A stretch of 64,000 bases of DNA, from positions 27,460,410-27,524,409 of the forward strand of contig OX392540.1 of the NCBI GenBank assembly GCA_947623455.1, given 5' to 3'. The stretch comes from Mimachlamys varia (taxonomy: Eukaryota; Mollusca; Bivalvia; Pectinida; Pectinidae). Below the pieces are notes generated by a model. It did no database searches and was not told where the DNA came from. It worked only from the letters and a program-made list of their open reading frames with translations. The translations under genes and the position numbers were made by a program. Of the stretch, positions 54,050 through 64,000 are shown piece by piece (positions within the stretch are counted from its first letter, which is position 1; the number at the start of each line of letters is the position of its first letter).

Positions 54050-54312
54050 GAACCATCTGATCGTCTCCTGGTCTCGATTTTACAGGTAAATATGGAGGCG
54101 ACAGCTCGCGCCTCAGTGAGCACAGTGGGTCACCGTGAGTCTTGCTGACGCTTGATGATCGATCTCGTAACAGTCGCGGTGAAACGCGATGGTCTCTCAC
54201 GTCATCACAATCTTTCGTGACTTAATTTTGATGATCCTTCAACATCATTTCCGATCATCAAGGGTTATGGCGGTTTATCAAACGCGGTGAAAAAGTTACA
54301 CTGACTAATGTG
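54050..54312. repeat. GC-rich GATGATC repeat, copy 2 (inverted relative to 29755)
   Basis: Ends with AAAGTTACACTGAC, the reverse complement of the start of the 29755 copy. Several GATGATC/GATCATC words and CGCG-rich stretches lie within. The other terminus was not identified. Confidence 0.35.
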
Positions 54313-54961
54313 TGATCTGTAAATAGATAACAGACCAAATACTACAACTGAAACTGTCCGTGTTAACATTTCGTTACCCAAAACCAAACCAATTACTGTT
54401 AACGTAAAACCCCTTTATTTATGAATTTAAAAGTTAAAATAAACTAGTGCTGTTTAATTTCAAGTAACAATGATAAAATTATTGAATTTTGATCTACTTT
54501 CACATTTTCCTACAAAAAATAGCCATACTTTTCCTATTGATAGACAGGGAGGTCGTTTACAAAAGCGTGCCTCAGAGTTTTCATGAATGCCCTAGAATTG
54601 GTTTATTTTTAATTGTATGGTCTGGTCTTTAAGATGGGTTTTATGAACAAATTTGTTGTATTGGCTATAAAACATGTAGCTAAATCCGTTACGGTATGTT
54701 GGCTTGGTCATACAAAACCAGCTTGCAAATACGAAACAAATCGATTTATAAAAGCCAAAAATATGGGTGTTTAAAGTGAACAACTTCTTGAAGTTTTAAT
54801 AGTGCTGTAAATATAATTTTCACTCTTTGAAATTTGATACCTCAGTTTTACGGGCTTATTTGGTCGATTCTGGTTACCGAACTCGTAATCATAAATAAAC
54901 GTGTTTCCATCTAACAGTCCTCAAAAGAATGAGCATTTAGTCTTTTGGTTCAAATATCTGA
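54313..54961. other. Intergenic DNA, nothing recognised
   Basis: AT-rich, no features. Confidence 0.35.
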
Positions 54962-55290
54962 GAAGTTAATAAATAAATAAGAGAATACCGAAGCGTCAAC
55001 ATAATCATAATCCAAACACAAAATCGATTAAACCAGGGGCAAAATTTGAACAAAGGAAAGATTTACATGGAGACCCTTGCAAAAGTACAAGAGAATAAGA
55101 CCAGGTGTTCCGGATGAGTAAGCGTATTCTGCTTCATCGACGACACCCACCATGTAAATCTTTGTCATATCCAGGTAAACACCGAGTTCTCAAAATGAGA
55201 ACCGAGTATCATTGTCAATTACAACAAGTAAACACACTAATGAGCATACTCAAAAACGTCCATCTTCATATCACTTAAAGATATATTGCA
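54962..55290 (-). repeat. R1 retroelement tail, minus orientation, best-preserved copy
   Basis: Begins (plus strand) with an AATAAATAAATAAG tail, then AATACCGAAGCGTCAACATA, GGGGCAAAATTTGAACAAAG, GATTTACATGGAGACC, AAGACCAGGTGTTCCGGATG and CATCGACGACACCCACCATG. The part 55195-55280 is the reverse complement of 3361-3425. An A/T-rich terminal tail supports a retroelement 3' end. Confidence 0.7.
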
Positions 55291-55876
55291 ATATTTCGAA
55301 ATGTCTACGCATTCAGGCGATAAGCTTTCCCGTGAAATAAAGGGATCATAAGGTGAGGCTAATTTAGTAAATGAGCCTGTGTCCATTTCCCCTCATATAA
55401 CCACAACTTAACCACAGTCTGACCACAACTTTGTAGACTATAGTAGCATGATTGCCTATCACTTCACACCAACTTAGCACAGTGCTAATGACTATATAAT
55501 TAGCCATGCCATTGTATTGCGTTGTAGACAGTGCCATGTGCTGACCTGTATGTGTTTGTTCAAATGACAACTTACAGTACTATGACACATTTATGAACAT
55601 AATTTTGAATTCCTAGTTTGATTATATATATATGATGTAATATATGTTTGTAAGAAATCACTTTTGCCAAAACAAAAATTATAAAAATGTCCGGTACTCC
55701 ATATTGTATACTTAGTACGTTTTAAACAAATATTGATGCAACATTAGTTGCTTAAATTACCCTTTCCAAGCAGTAACCGACATTTTAAAATCGAAAAAAT
55801 TTAGGCGAACCTGGAGGAAAACATCAAGACTTGATTCTGCTATATTTGGATATGTCAGTCAGTAACAGTGTCTTTA

Positions 55877-56095
55877 CTAGAGATATCATTCTACTCACAA
55901 CTCAATACTTTTATACTAGGTAACAATGTATTGTATAAACAACAATCTGGTTTTAGTGGTCATTATTTTACACATACGGCCCTGATAGATATATTCAATC
56001 ACCAAGTGTCATCGGCCGAAGGGCCTTTATACAGTTGTGTTATTGATGGACCTGCAAAGAGCGTTTGACACTGTCAATCATTCAGTTTCATATCA
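55877..56095 (+). pseudogene. Non-LTR reverse-transcriptase fragment
   Basis: A frame from 55868 contains QQSGFSGHYFTHTALIDIF, matching the QSGFRxxHSTxTALL block of non-LTR RTs. After a frameshift, about 56038-56085 reads MDLQRAFDTVNH, the motif with the first catalytic Asp. The two blocks are at the normal spacing but in different frames, and nothing upstream or downstream is preserved. This is a broken internal fragment, separate from the 28-29.7 kb element. Confidence 0.7.
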
Positions 56096-56229
56096 GACAT
56101 TTCATGTCATTCATATCTCTTGTCATATTGTAGTGTCTTTTTATCGATAAAAAGGTTGTAGTGGAAATAAGTCCACAGACGTTACTGGCATTTGTGTTTT
56201 ACCGAATAAATATATTTACAACAAAAAAT

Positions 56230-56672
56230 TTAAAAAAAAGAGACTACCGAGGCGTCAACAAAACCACAATCCGAACTCAAAAAAGATTAAAGTATGGGCA
56301 ACATATGAACAAAGGAAAGATCCACATGGAGACTTTTGTAAAAGTACAAGAAAATAAGACCAGGTATTCTCGAAGATTAGCGTATTCTGCTTCATCAATG
56401 ACACCCGCCATGTAAATTTTGGCCAAGTCTAAGTAAACATCAAATCCTCAAATTGAGGACCAAGTGAAAATAAAAGATAACGACTTGTTACTAGATAAAG
56501 TCTCTTTTGACTCCTTTCAATATTTTTCATCCCTCAGCGAGCTCTGTACCAAGTCTTCGTGCACATAGCAAAATACGCCAAGAGCGTTGTTGCCAATAAG
56601 TTCAGAAAAATGAGAGAATACCGAAGCTTCAATAAAACCATAAGCCGAACTCAAAATCAATTAAACAGCAGA
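56230..56672 (-). repeat. Two R1 copies in minus orientation
   Basis: 56236-56440 carries ACCGAGGCGTCAACAAAACC, TATGAACAAAGGAAAGATCC, AAGACCAGGTATTCTCGAAG and TGACACCCGCCATGTAAATT. At 56612-56672 a second start, GAATACCGAAGCTTCAATAA, is followed by ACTCAAAATCAATTAAAC and then breaks off. The 84-codon frame at 56161-56415 is an artefact. Confidence 0.65.
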
Positions 56673-56884
56673 GAAAGTTGCAACCGACAGCTATAGTCAA
56701 AAAAAATCGCTTACGTCACGTTTGGCAGCTTCCAGACTATTGTATGGTCGTTTCACGTTTTAACCCATTTTAATGTTCTTCGCTATTTTAAGTCCCAGTA
56801 CTCCATGAGCCATAAAGTATCACAATTATGTTATACCGCGCTTAAGTTCAAAGATGCGTTTGAATTAGTTGCAGAAAGTTTAAT

Positions 56885-57025
56885 AAAAAGAGATCTGGTA
56901 CACCTGGTCTTAGTCTCTTGTACTTTTCCTATGGTCTCCTTGTAAATCCTTGTTCATACCCCTTCTAACAAGTTTAATCGTTTTTTGAGTAAGTGTTTGT
57001 TGACACTTGTGTATTCTCTGATTTT
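56885..57025 (+). repeat. R1 retroelement tail, plus orientation
   Basis: TCTGGTACACCTGGTCTTAG, TATGGTCTCCTTGTAAATCC and AGTTTAATCGTTTTTTGAG match the forward copies. It faces the minus copies at 56230-56672, giving a tail-to-tail pair. Confidence 0.6.
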
Positions 57026-57944
57026 GTCTTTACTAATAATGTTGCTTTGTTTTTCTGTTATTTTAGCGATGTTTGAAGGTTATTCTTTTTTGTTTTATAA
57101 AAACATGACATTCCAATGCCTTTTTATTTACCAATACGTATTTGTATGAGAAATATATCTCTGATAGGTAGAATTTGGCTCTGAAAAGAGCAGCACAGTC
57201 TGTAAAAACGAGAAAAATAGCAAATGACATTTACTTAAAACAAACACCCCGTTTCATCATCGATTCGACCACTGTAAGTAAATAGTCCTAGTATTCTTGA
57301 CAGGAGTCCCCGCAGCATGTGTTCTCTACGCCTTCTCATTTGTTAACGGCAACACGTGAGTACCGTACGGATGGCTAATGGATGTTTTAGTAAAGTAGAT
57401 ATAACACATATATAATTATGTTACTGTTACTCGTTGCATGCACATAGTGACATATCATCTGAAAACATAACAAATCGTCAGAAATATACTCTTGGGAATA
57501 CAATAGCCCTACAGCACAGCGCTAAAACATCCATCAATTACTTTACATGTAGGTTCTGTAAGCTTTTAAAGTTTTCTTACTTATTAATTATCTTTTGACA
57601 AACAACTTATTTTCAAGATTCATATTTGTCAAGAAGATGTAAGCCCATCGGTAGTTTCATCTCACAAAGCACCATCAAGACAAATGTTTCTGCAAGTAGC
57701 AGGAATGAATATTTAACCAAAACGTACCTAAACGAGATCAATTGAAGTTAGGACTTGATTCTTTAACACATGAGAAATGCATTTAAAACAACATTTTAGG
57801 TTAGCCTTAATTATTGAAACATGATTTGTGAACCTACACTGTAACTCCGATATATCGGCCTTGCCATTTTTTAGATCTACAATATGAAGTAGGCGGACAG
57901 TAGGTATGATATTATCATCCCTTTTTAATTCACACTATATAAGG
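57026..57944. other. Intergenic DNA, nothing recognised
   Basis: AT-rich, no features. Confidence 0.35.
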
Positions 57945-58382
57945 GTATATCCGGTCAATTTTTACACTTTGCTATATTAGCATGTATGTATATTACACTA
58001 TCATAGTGCTTTAACATCATTAGTTATACTTGTGTTTAACTATACTAGTATTCATTTATTACCTCCTTTTCATACATTTATATCCAATACTACTGTCTGT
58101 GATAACTTATATATATATATGTGCTGCTGTCTTTTCTTTTCTTTTTAGCATTTAACTTAAGCAAAAGTTTCTTATTTCTGTGATATCTGCTTACTGTTAC
58201 TCATCTTGCTTTACTTGCATGTTTGTTATCCATGTCATGTTATCTATTAGTTTGTATCATTTAGTTTGTCGCAATAATTGCACTACGGTGCTAATGTTTA
58301 TTGTTTTTAATATGCAACTTTAAATAAAAATTCTTGTATTTTGTATAAAAATTCTTGTATCTTGTATCAAAATTCTTGTATG
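57945..58382 (+). repeat. LINE 3' region with short tandem tail
   Basis: CAATTTTTACACTTTGCTAT and TTAGCATGTATGTATATTA match the 3' region of the 28 kb LINE in forward orientation. The 3' end at 58325-58382 is a three-copy repeat of about 21-28 bp (AAAATTCTTGTAT with TTGTAT). No RT sequence remains, so this is a short 5'-truncated insertion of a related element. Confidence 0.5.
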
Positions 58383-58565
58383 ATTGCCTCAGTGGCTAAA
58401 TCAGACATGTAAACAGATTTGGATACCACCGAATATCCTGAAGTTTTAAATCTGATTGATCTACCCACCTAGATACATTGTAGGATGAGGATGCCCTACA
58501 AACTGACGTTTAATCTCGCCAATGGAGACTTCAATCTAATATACAAGTATCTCAGTGGCTGAATC
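58383..58565. repeat. Dispersed repeat related to the 13.2 kb palindrome
   Basis: 58434-58500 is the reverse complement of 13185-13250 with mismatches (CCTGAAGTTTTAAATCT, TGATC, CCACCTA, GAGGATG). The region is bordered by direct copies of GCCTCAGTGGCTAAATCAGA and a variant TCTCAGTGGCTGAATCAAA (58385 and 58550), 165 bp apart, which may mark the element ends or a tandem unit. Confidence 0.6.
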
Positions 58566-58949
58566 AAACTATCGATCTAATCTTTCCATTTAATTATAAT
58601 TTTATCCATTCTTCATTCCGAACGCCGACTCGTTGGGATGGGCATCTTTTAAAATCATTTTCCTTTTTCGTTGGGCTTTATTGATCAGAATGTCCTGATG
58701 ATTGCTAGTTTTATAGTTCCTTTTAATTGTAATCTTGGTTTAGAGATTCCCTATTTGAAGGTTTGAATTATAAACGTTAAGCTTCCTGAACAATTTTAAG
58801 TGAGACGACGATTTGTACTAAGTTCGTCATAGTTAGTTGATGGAATTTAGAATTGTAAGTATAAATATTCTGTATGTATCTCTCCATGACCTAACCTGGT
58901 ACAAACACGCAACATAAGTATGTTGTCATGCCAACTTATATATGAAGTT
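58566..58949. other. Intergenic DNA, nothing recognised
   Basis: No features recognised. Confidence 0.35.
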
Positions 58950-59147
58950 TGGTCGTATTAATAGCCGGGGTCGTTTAAGGACGTGCCAGATGTTGGTGGT
59001 GGAGGAAAGCTGGAATATCCAGAGAAAAACCACCGACCTACGGTCAGTACCCGGCAACTGCCCCACGAGGGTTTCTAACTCGCAAACAAGAGGTGGAAGG
59101 CTAACGGTACAATGTCGGGACACCTTTACCACTCGGCCACCACCCAT
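58950..59147 (-). repeat. tRNA-headed SINE, minus orientation
   Basis: On the minus strand: A box (complement of CCACTCGGCCA, 59130-59140), B box region (complement of GGTTTCTAACTCGCAA, about 59069), body (complement of AAACCACCGACCTACGGTCA) and tail (complement of GGGGTCGTTTAAGGACGTGC). Same family as 24800 and 47530. Overlapping frames on both strands are not genes. Confidence 0.8.
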
Positions 59148-59979
59148 TATATATATATATGTAAACATGAGCAGTCATACACTGAAACAAATACTAAAAG
59201 TTACGTTTAACACCCCGCCCACTCCCAGACGAGTTTCGATTTAACACCAGCGCCAAAACTAATTACGATTATCTATTTATGATGTTGTAAAGCACACCTA
59301 ACGCTTCAAACATTTAAGGATCGGGCGATCGACCTGGTATACCTTTTTATTAAGATGATCGATTAAGGAATATTTAAAGAATGCATATGTTCACATGTTC
59401 TGTCTACAGATTTTTTTTTTTATTTCCAGGCCAATTACTTAAAACCGGATCAAAATTAAACATGACTGTTGGTCAAAGTAATTCGAGTCAGGCTTTTTTA
59501 AAGGGAAACTATCAAATATGTGAGGATGTGATTGATTTTTTATGTCTGTCCCTAAGTATAATTTATTCAATGAGAAAATAAACAGCACTTTAACAAATGT
59601 CAATTGATTTTTATTCCGATACAGGCTTTACATCGTCAACCTACATAATCTATATTTAACATTGCACTGCAAACGAAACCTATTCAGTAACACCTTCGTT
59701 AAGGCGTGCACGAAAATAGTTCACTCATAGCGAATGGAATTGGTATTTAGAAGGACGTTAAACAAAATCAAACCGAATCTATGTCAATGAAATATATATT
59801 AAGAAAAGCTGACGTTGAGCTTCACCTTTCTCGATACTCCAGGGGCAACCATCAGAATTATGTACTAGAATCTGTGTTCTCTTCTTGCAGATACAAAAGT
59901 GACTTTTATTGTATCGCCGTGCAATGTCTACTGTTGTCGGGACACGACGCGACGGGACGGGATGAGCATGGATGGGTAA
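59148..59979. other. Intergenic DNA, one weak exon-like stretch
   Basis: At 59429 a good acceptor (TTTTTTTTATTTCCAG) precedes an open stretch to a stop at 59579-59581 overlapping AATAAA. No partner exon or similarity supports a gene. Confidence 0.3.
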
Positions 59980-60033
59980 CACTATATGCCCCCCCCCCCC
60001 CTTCCATTTCATGGCGGGGGGGGGGGAGCATAA
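59980..60033. repeat. Poly-C/poly-G hairpin (HINE 5' end family)
   Basis: TATGC followed by about 13 C, a short loop containing CCATTTCATGG, about 12 G and AGCATA. The layout matches the 5' hairpin of the 24600 element (TATGCCCCC / GGGGGGCATA). No CTGTCC tract or 3' terminus follows, so only the hairpin is left. Run lengths are error-prone. Confidence 0.6.
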
Positions 60034-60489
60034 AAATATCAATTCGGCGGCCAATTTGAAAAAGCATATTGCTGTTTTTTTTTTGCACTTCCCAAAAGAC
60101 CGAAACTTTACCTTTTTGGTGCTAGATCTATCTCTGTAAAACATCAGTGTTACGCCATTTTGAAATAACAAGCTCATTTTCGCTTTACAACTTAACAATG
60201 TTCAATATTATGGAAATTACGTGCAACAAAGTTGATAATTATACAATTTTGGATTGTTTTTATACAATAAGTGTAACTGGAGCTCTTTTTGTTTTAGAAC
60301 CCGAAATTATGCAAAAAAACACAAATAGTACCAGGACAAAAAATGAAGCACGCTAATCTCCTATTTTTATGACAGTGTTAGAAAGAGAAACCAATTGTAT
60401 TACATCTTTACCAGTGAAATATCGAAAAATGTTTATTCTATAAAAGTGATATTTTTCTCTAGTGAGAAATATGATATTTGTCACTAGTT
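60034..60489. other. Intergenic DNA, nothing recognised
   Basis: No features recognised. Confidence 0.35.
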
Positions 60490-61140
60490 CATAATGAATT
60501 AAAATGCATCATACATCTGTTTCGTCCTCCTAGGACTCTTCAGTGATGATAGGGGCCAAAAGATGGAAATCCAAAAGTTCTAAACTAATGTATCTCGTGC
60601 TGCGCACTCGTGAAATAAATCAAAATATTAGCCCCACTCGTGAAATATATTTGGTATTACTGAAGACACTGTTAGATATCCTCTATTTCTTTTCATCGGT
60701 AAATATTTTTTTTTAAGTTTAAGTATTGAACGTAATTCATTAAGCGTTAAATCTAATCGTGGAAAAATGATTTTCTCATCAAAAAATAAGCGGTAAAGAT
60801 AATTCAAATGCTTTCCTTAGTTAAAATAGTAATTGTAACACGTAAGTAAGAGAAATTTTACTTCCATATTACACATTCTCGTAGTTCACGATTTGAAATG
60901 ATATATAACTAGCTTAATTTTACTTCTAAATTCATAAATTGGGTGGTTTTACGCACCTGACCTTTTTGCTTCTATATTAGTTTAGAAATTTTGGATTCCC
61001 GCCTTTTGGCCCCCATCATCACTGAAGAGTCCTAGGAGATCGAAACAGCTGTATGATGCAGCTTAATTCATTTTTTCTGCATATTGTATGTATTGCTTAA
61101 TTTAAAAAGGTGCAGCATATGTGTGTTTTACGTTATCTTC
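60490..61140. mobile_element. D2 repeat as an inverted pair (foldback)
   Basis: 60505-60595 (GCATCATACATC, TCCTCCTAGGACTCTTCAGT, GATAGGGGCCAAAAG, TCTAAACTAATGTA) is inverted at 60975-61065 (TTAGTTTAGAAATTTTGG, CTTTTGGCCCCCATCATCAC, TGAAGAGTCCTAGGAG, CTGTATGATGC). The right side extends to 61140 with the GCAGCATATGTGTGTTTTAC end seen in the 7445 and 14715 copies. Single copies there suggest that D2 ends are the TIRs of one element whose internal part is usually lost. Confidence 0.7.
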
Positions 61141-61899
61141 CATAACTTTAAAGAAACACTTTTTTATCATTTCTGCAAACATTTATACATTTCGGATTAT
61201 AAATTGGGAAGAGATTTATGAAGATGTCCTCCAATCGGGCAAAACTGCAAAAATCACGTAGTTTTGATCAATCATAGCGCAAAAACGAGCACACTGACAA
61301 ATCATTATAACTCCCTTTTCAGAAACTGTAAACAAGAAATATTGACTTCTCAGAAGAATACATCCTTTCCGAAAATGATCAGAACCTTCAAATCAATGTA
61401 CGCTCATTTCGGATAAAGGTGTAAACTCACGCTTAAACGTATGTGTATTTTTAGGATCTTAAATAAGACATCAATGAAAATAAAACCAACCAAAAACACA
61501 TTCTATGGTTATATTCACTTATCCGAAGACCCTCTAGACAAATGCGAAAGAGTCAGGTTACATCCGAGTTGCGAATGACCGTGTGATACAGACGGAAACA
61601 AAGGCGCGTCAACATGACGGCGTTTCCTGATATATGAATTAAGATAGCATTAAGTTGCTGCACACGTCTTTGGACCGACCACACATTGAGCTCGTGATTA
61701 AGTCTGGTTCCCTTATCTTGGAAAACACAGAGAAACGATCGTGTTCAAAGCCGAAAAACAAAGGAAGTTCCTGTGGTAAAAGATTTTTCCTTGACCGAAA
61801 GATTACAAAAATTGAATCTACCAACACCAGCGTATAGGATATCTCGTGGCGGCATGATTGAGGGCTAAGAAATTATGTCTGGGAAACATGATATAATTT
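61141..61899. other. Intergenic DNA, nothing recognised
   Basis: Overlapping opposite-strand frames at 61639-61837 have no domain. Confidence 0.35.
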
Positions 61900-61975
61900 A
61901 GTTTGGTTTGATTATTTTTGCGTCCTATTTACAGTTAGGGTCGTTTAAGGACGGCCTCCTGGTGTAGGATTGTGA
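61900..61975 (-). repeat. SINE 3' tail fragment, minus orientation
   Basis: GTTTGGTTTGATTATTTTTG and GGGTCGTTTAAGGACGGCC match the tail of the 58950 SINE. Body and head are missing, consistent with truncation during insertion. Confidence 0.65.
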
Positions 61976-63443
61976 TGTAGGTGTGTGTGATGAAAGCATC
62001 TACGTATTGAAATTTAGCTTCCGTCTTATGTTGAAATTCAAGCATTATGAAACAACTTCAGTAGATATTATATGAACATTGGACAATCCAGCAGCACTTA
62101 AATGAAAAATAGACCTGTGAATGAATCTATCTGAAATAATCAGAGCTGATTTCAATTGTCTGTTGATTGTGAAATCCTACTTTGTCAAAATAGAATGTAT
62201 GTATCTTTATATTTATAGACTTTATGTATAATTTCAGCAATTTGTAATATTTTACAAATAAAAACACCATTTAGGTATAAAAAATGCCACTTTATTTCTC
62301 TGATATCTAAATATCATCATGTTTCATTCAGAGAAGAAGGGAAAGGGCCTGTTTCCAGTAATGTTAATTCTCCATAGGAGCCTGCCCCCGTATAATTTCT
62401 TATCTAGCTCAACTACAGTTTTTTTCTTTTCCTAAGAATAATTTTACACCTTTCCGACACCCAGATTTCATAATTTCAGTGAAAATGTATTTTTATAAAG
62501 TTGTCATTTTGAGCTTTAAAGACATAAGGTCGTAAATAAAAGAAGGTTATCTCGAAATTGTAATTAGCAATATAGTATAAATTTTTTTTGATAAATATTT
62601 GCAAAACATCATGTTTATTCATAAAACATAAAAAAAATAAAATTCTTGAATGAAAATGCACCTGCAGAGACACAATTAGGAAAAAAAAATGCCATAAAAT
62701 TGCAATTTTTTCCCGTTATATAGTTTTGGATGCAAATTTCCATCACAAAATCGGATAGAGCTTAACTTGTTTCATATGTGTACCAAAAATCAGCTAATTC
62801 CATTTGGTGGAACGTTCTCATATCGCCGCCTGAATGTGGTTGGAAATTGAAAGAAAAGGGGAAATGAGTAACAACCTTGTCTGAAACCCTATTATATAGC
62901 TTATTATATACAAAATTTTATATTGAATATCAGAGCGAATATTTTCATGACAGTTTTATGATATCTAACGACTAAATAAACAGTATCGATATAAAGATTT
63001 ACACTGAGGACACCCTGATACATGAATACTTTTCTATCTCAAGTTGTCCTCTTCTGAATTTTATGATCGTGTGACCTTAAACATTTATCCGTATCTTCTT
63101 GTCTTTGTCTATACGTTTACGGAATCATTGACTCGACGCTAGCTATTCTTGTCTCACTTTCCTTGTTTTATTGTCCCATCTCCAAAGCGTTGTGGCTCTG
63201 TCAGGGTTGGGACCCTGACTTGTTTCACTTTCTTTGTGCCTGCCGACCACGCCACATCGATTAGATAGATTATCCATATGAAATACTTTATTTTGTTCTA
63301 AGTAATCAATCAATTCGTTATTATCACACATTTTCGCATAATTGTTCCACACTACTAAGTATTAGTTGTTTACAGCAATCATCGGTGGCTTGCTATTTTG
63401 TTACTTTATCGACGCTTCATAAACCAATCGTTATTGTTTCAAG
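61976..63443. other. Intergenic DNA upstream of the edge gene
   Basis: AT-rich with no recognised element. No TATA box or terminal inverted repeat could be assigned to the gene that follows, although its promoter is expected here. Confidence 0.4.
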
Positions 63444-64000
63444 ATGGAGGGTAAATGTGTTGGAGAAGGCTGTCAACTATACTTCAAGAAACGTAGTGGC
63501 AATAAGAACAGAAGTGAACGCAATGTAAATAGTCCACAATATAAATGGCTCCTAGATACGCTGGTGCAACAAGGATTGATGTCAGCAAAGGAACAAGCAC
63601 TCATTTGCCAGAAGTGCTACATGAAGTATCTTCGGAACAGAAATCAGTCTGAACCTGAAACCGAGGAGAACCAGGAAATAGAGGAAGAAGACGACTCCCC
63701 GTCCCATATCCTGCCGTTGCTGACCCTTCATGATCTTTTGAATGGATCATCTTCACACACAAAAACGCTGTCTCTGTCTGGTTACCTTTGCAATAAATGG
63801 AACAAAATCAAAGACATCACCTGATCTATTCACACAATCTGTGGTGTCCCACCTCCTCCCGCGTCTGCTCCATTCACCTTTTTGGTAACGACTTATATCC
63901 GTCTACAGAGGTAGTCCTTGATGGTAGAGGTTCCTTGGAATCTCAGTTACCATCAAAATCGTCCGAAATCATTAATGACCTCCTAGAAGTGTCGCACGTC
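63444..64000 (+). CDS. Transposase-like gene with cysteine motifs, runs off the right edge
   Basis: ATG at 63444 opens 126 codons to a stop at 63822-63824. Cysteines 5 and 10 (C-x4-C) and 55 and 58 (CQKC) could bind zinc. An acidic stretch (about residues 70-89) follows, then ILPLLTLHDLLNG. A different frame is open from 63821 to the window end (60 codons: C-P-T-S-S-R-V-C, then HLFGNDLYP, and IINDLLEVSH near the edge). The relic at 10266-11007 shows the same order (QYNWLL, QLPLITFDTL, VINDLLELNH), so both frames belong to one protein and a frameshift, small intron or sequence error separates them. In the relic the next segment resembles the helix-turn-helix before a DDE domain, so the rest is expected beyond the window. 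I do not recognise a named family; a transposon origin is inferred from the two copies. Confidence 0.6.

Noticed and set aside
59429..59581. Possible terminal exon with acceptor and AATAAA
   Set aside because: The acceptor is good, but no upstream exon or similarity was found, and the stop lies within the AATAAA itself, which is unusual.
59779..60198. 139-codon minus-strand frame
   Set aside because: It crosses the poly-C/poly-G hairpin, overlaps another open frame on the same strand and the opposite strand, and has no domain.

Overview
The window reads as nuclear DNA of a marine invertebrate, most likely a bivalve mollusc. The species cannot be named from sequence alone. The evidence is AT-rich non-coding DNA, tRNA-headed SINEs with the tail common in mollusc genomes, four Helentron/HINE-like families with internal tandem repeats, CR1/L2-type LINE remains, and no bacterial gene organisation. 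No rRNA gene, CRISPR array or convincing functional tRNA gene is present.

Layout. 1-9.7 kb: decayed retroelements, namely two relics of one reverse-transcriptase element with its recurring 3' tail, a mariner/Tc1 relic, a short TIR element and SINE pieces. 10.2-11.0 kb: a broken copy of a transposase-like gene whose better-preserved homologue enters the window at 63.4 kb and runs off the right edge. 11.5-16.4 kb: three foldback elements, including an exact 38-bp inverted repeat with a 2-nt centre. 17.0-19.9 kb: a TATA-containing dispersed repeat in front of a decayed Mutator-like transposase, a 21-bp minisatellite, and poly-C clusters built around CATGGT motifs. 20.36-23.91 kb: the best candidate host gene, two phase-compatible exons followed by a stop codon and AATAAA. 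Their intron holds a nest of three mobile elements. 24.6-26.5 kb: two more HINE-like elements, a SINE and a 147-bp tandem array. 27.0-29.8 kb: a second copy of the TATA-containing repeat and a 5'-truncated LINE with an intact 563-codon RT reading frame. 31.5-34.7 kb: a pogo-like TIR element and an inverted duplication enclosing a RecQ-like fragment. 35.4-37.5 kb: about 73 copies of a 27-bp unit inside a TIR element. 38.06-42.87 kb: a TTAA-flanked TIR element that contains a 180-bp inverted repeat, in whose loop lies a HINE carrying a 145-bp array. 43-64 kb: SINEs, palindromes, LINE debris and the edge transposase gene.

The window is best understood as a nest of mobile elements around at most one small part of a host gene. 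The most interesting structures are these. (1) Two related 145-bp arrays carry, in nearly every unit, a palindromic pair of TCAAGGTCA. (2) The core of the 27-bp minisatellite unit recurs as isolated GACGTATA palindromes across 39-52 kb. (3) An apparently unnamed transposase-like family with C-x4-C and C-x2-C motifs is present in two copies. (4) Four HINE families share one terminal design. All similarities were judged by eye; no alignment or database search was run.
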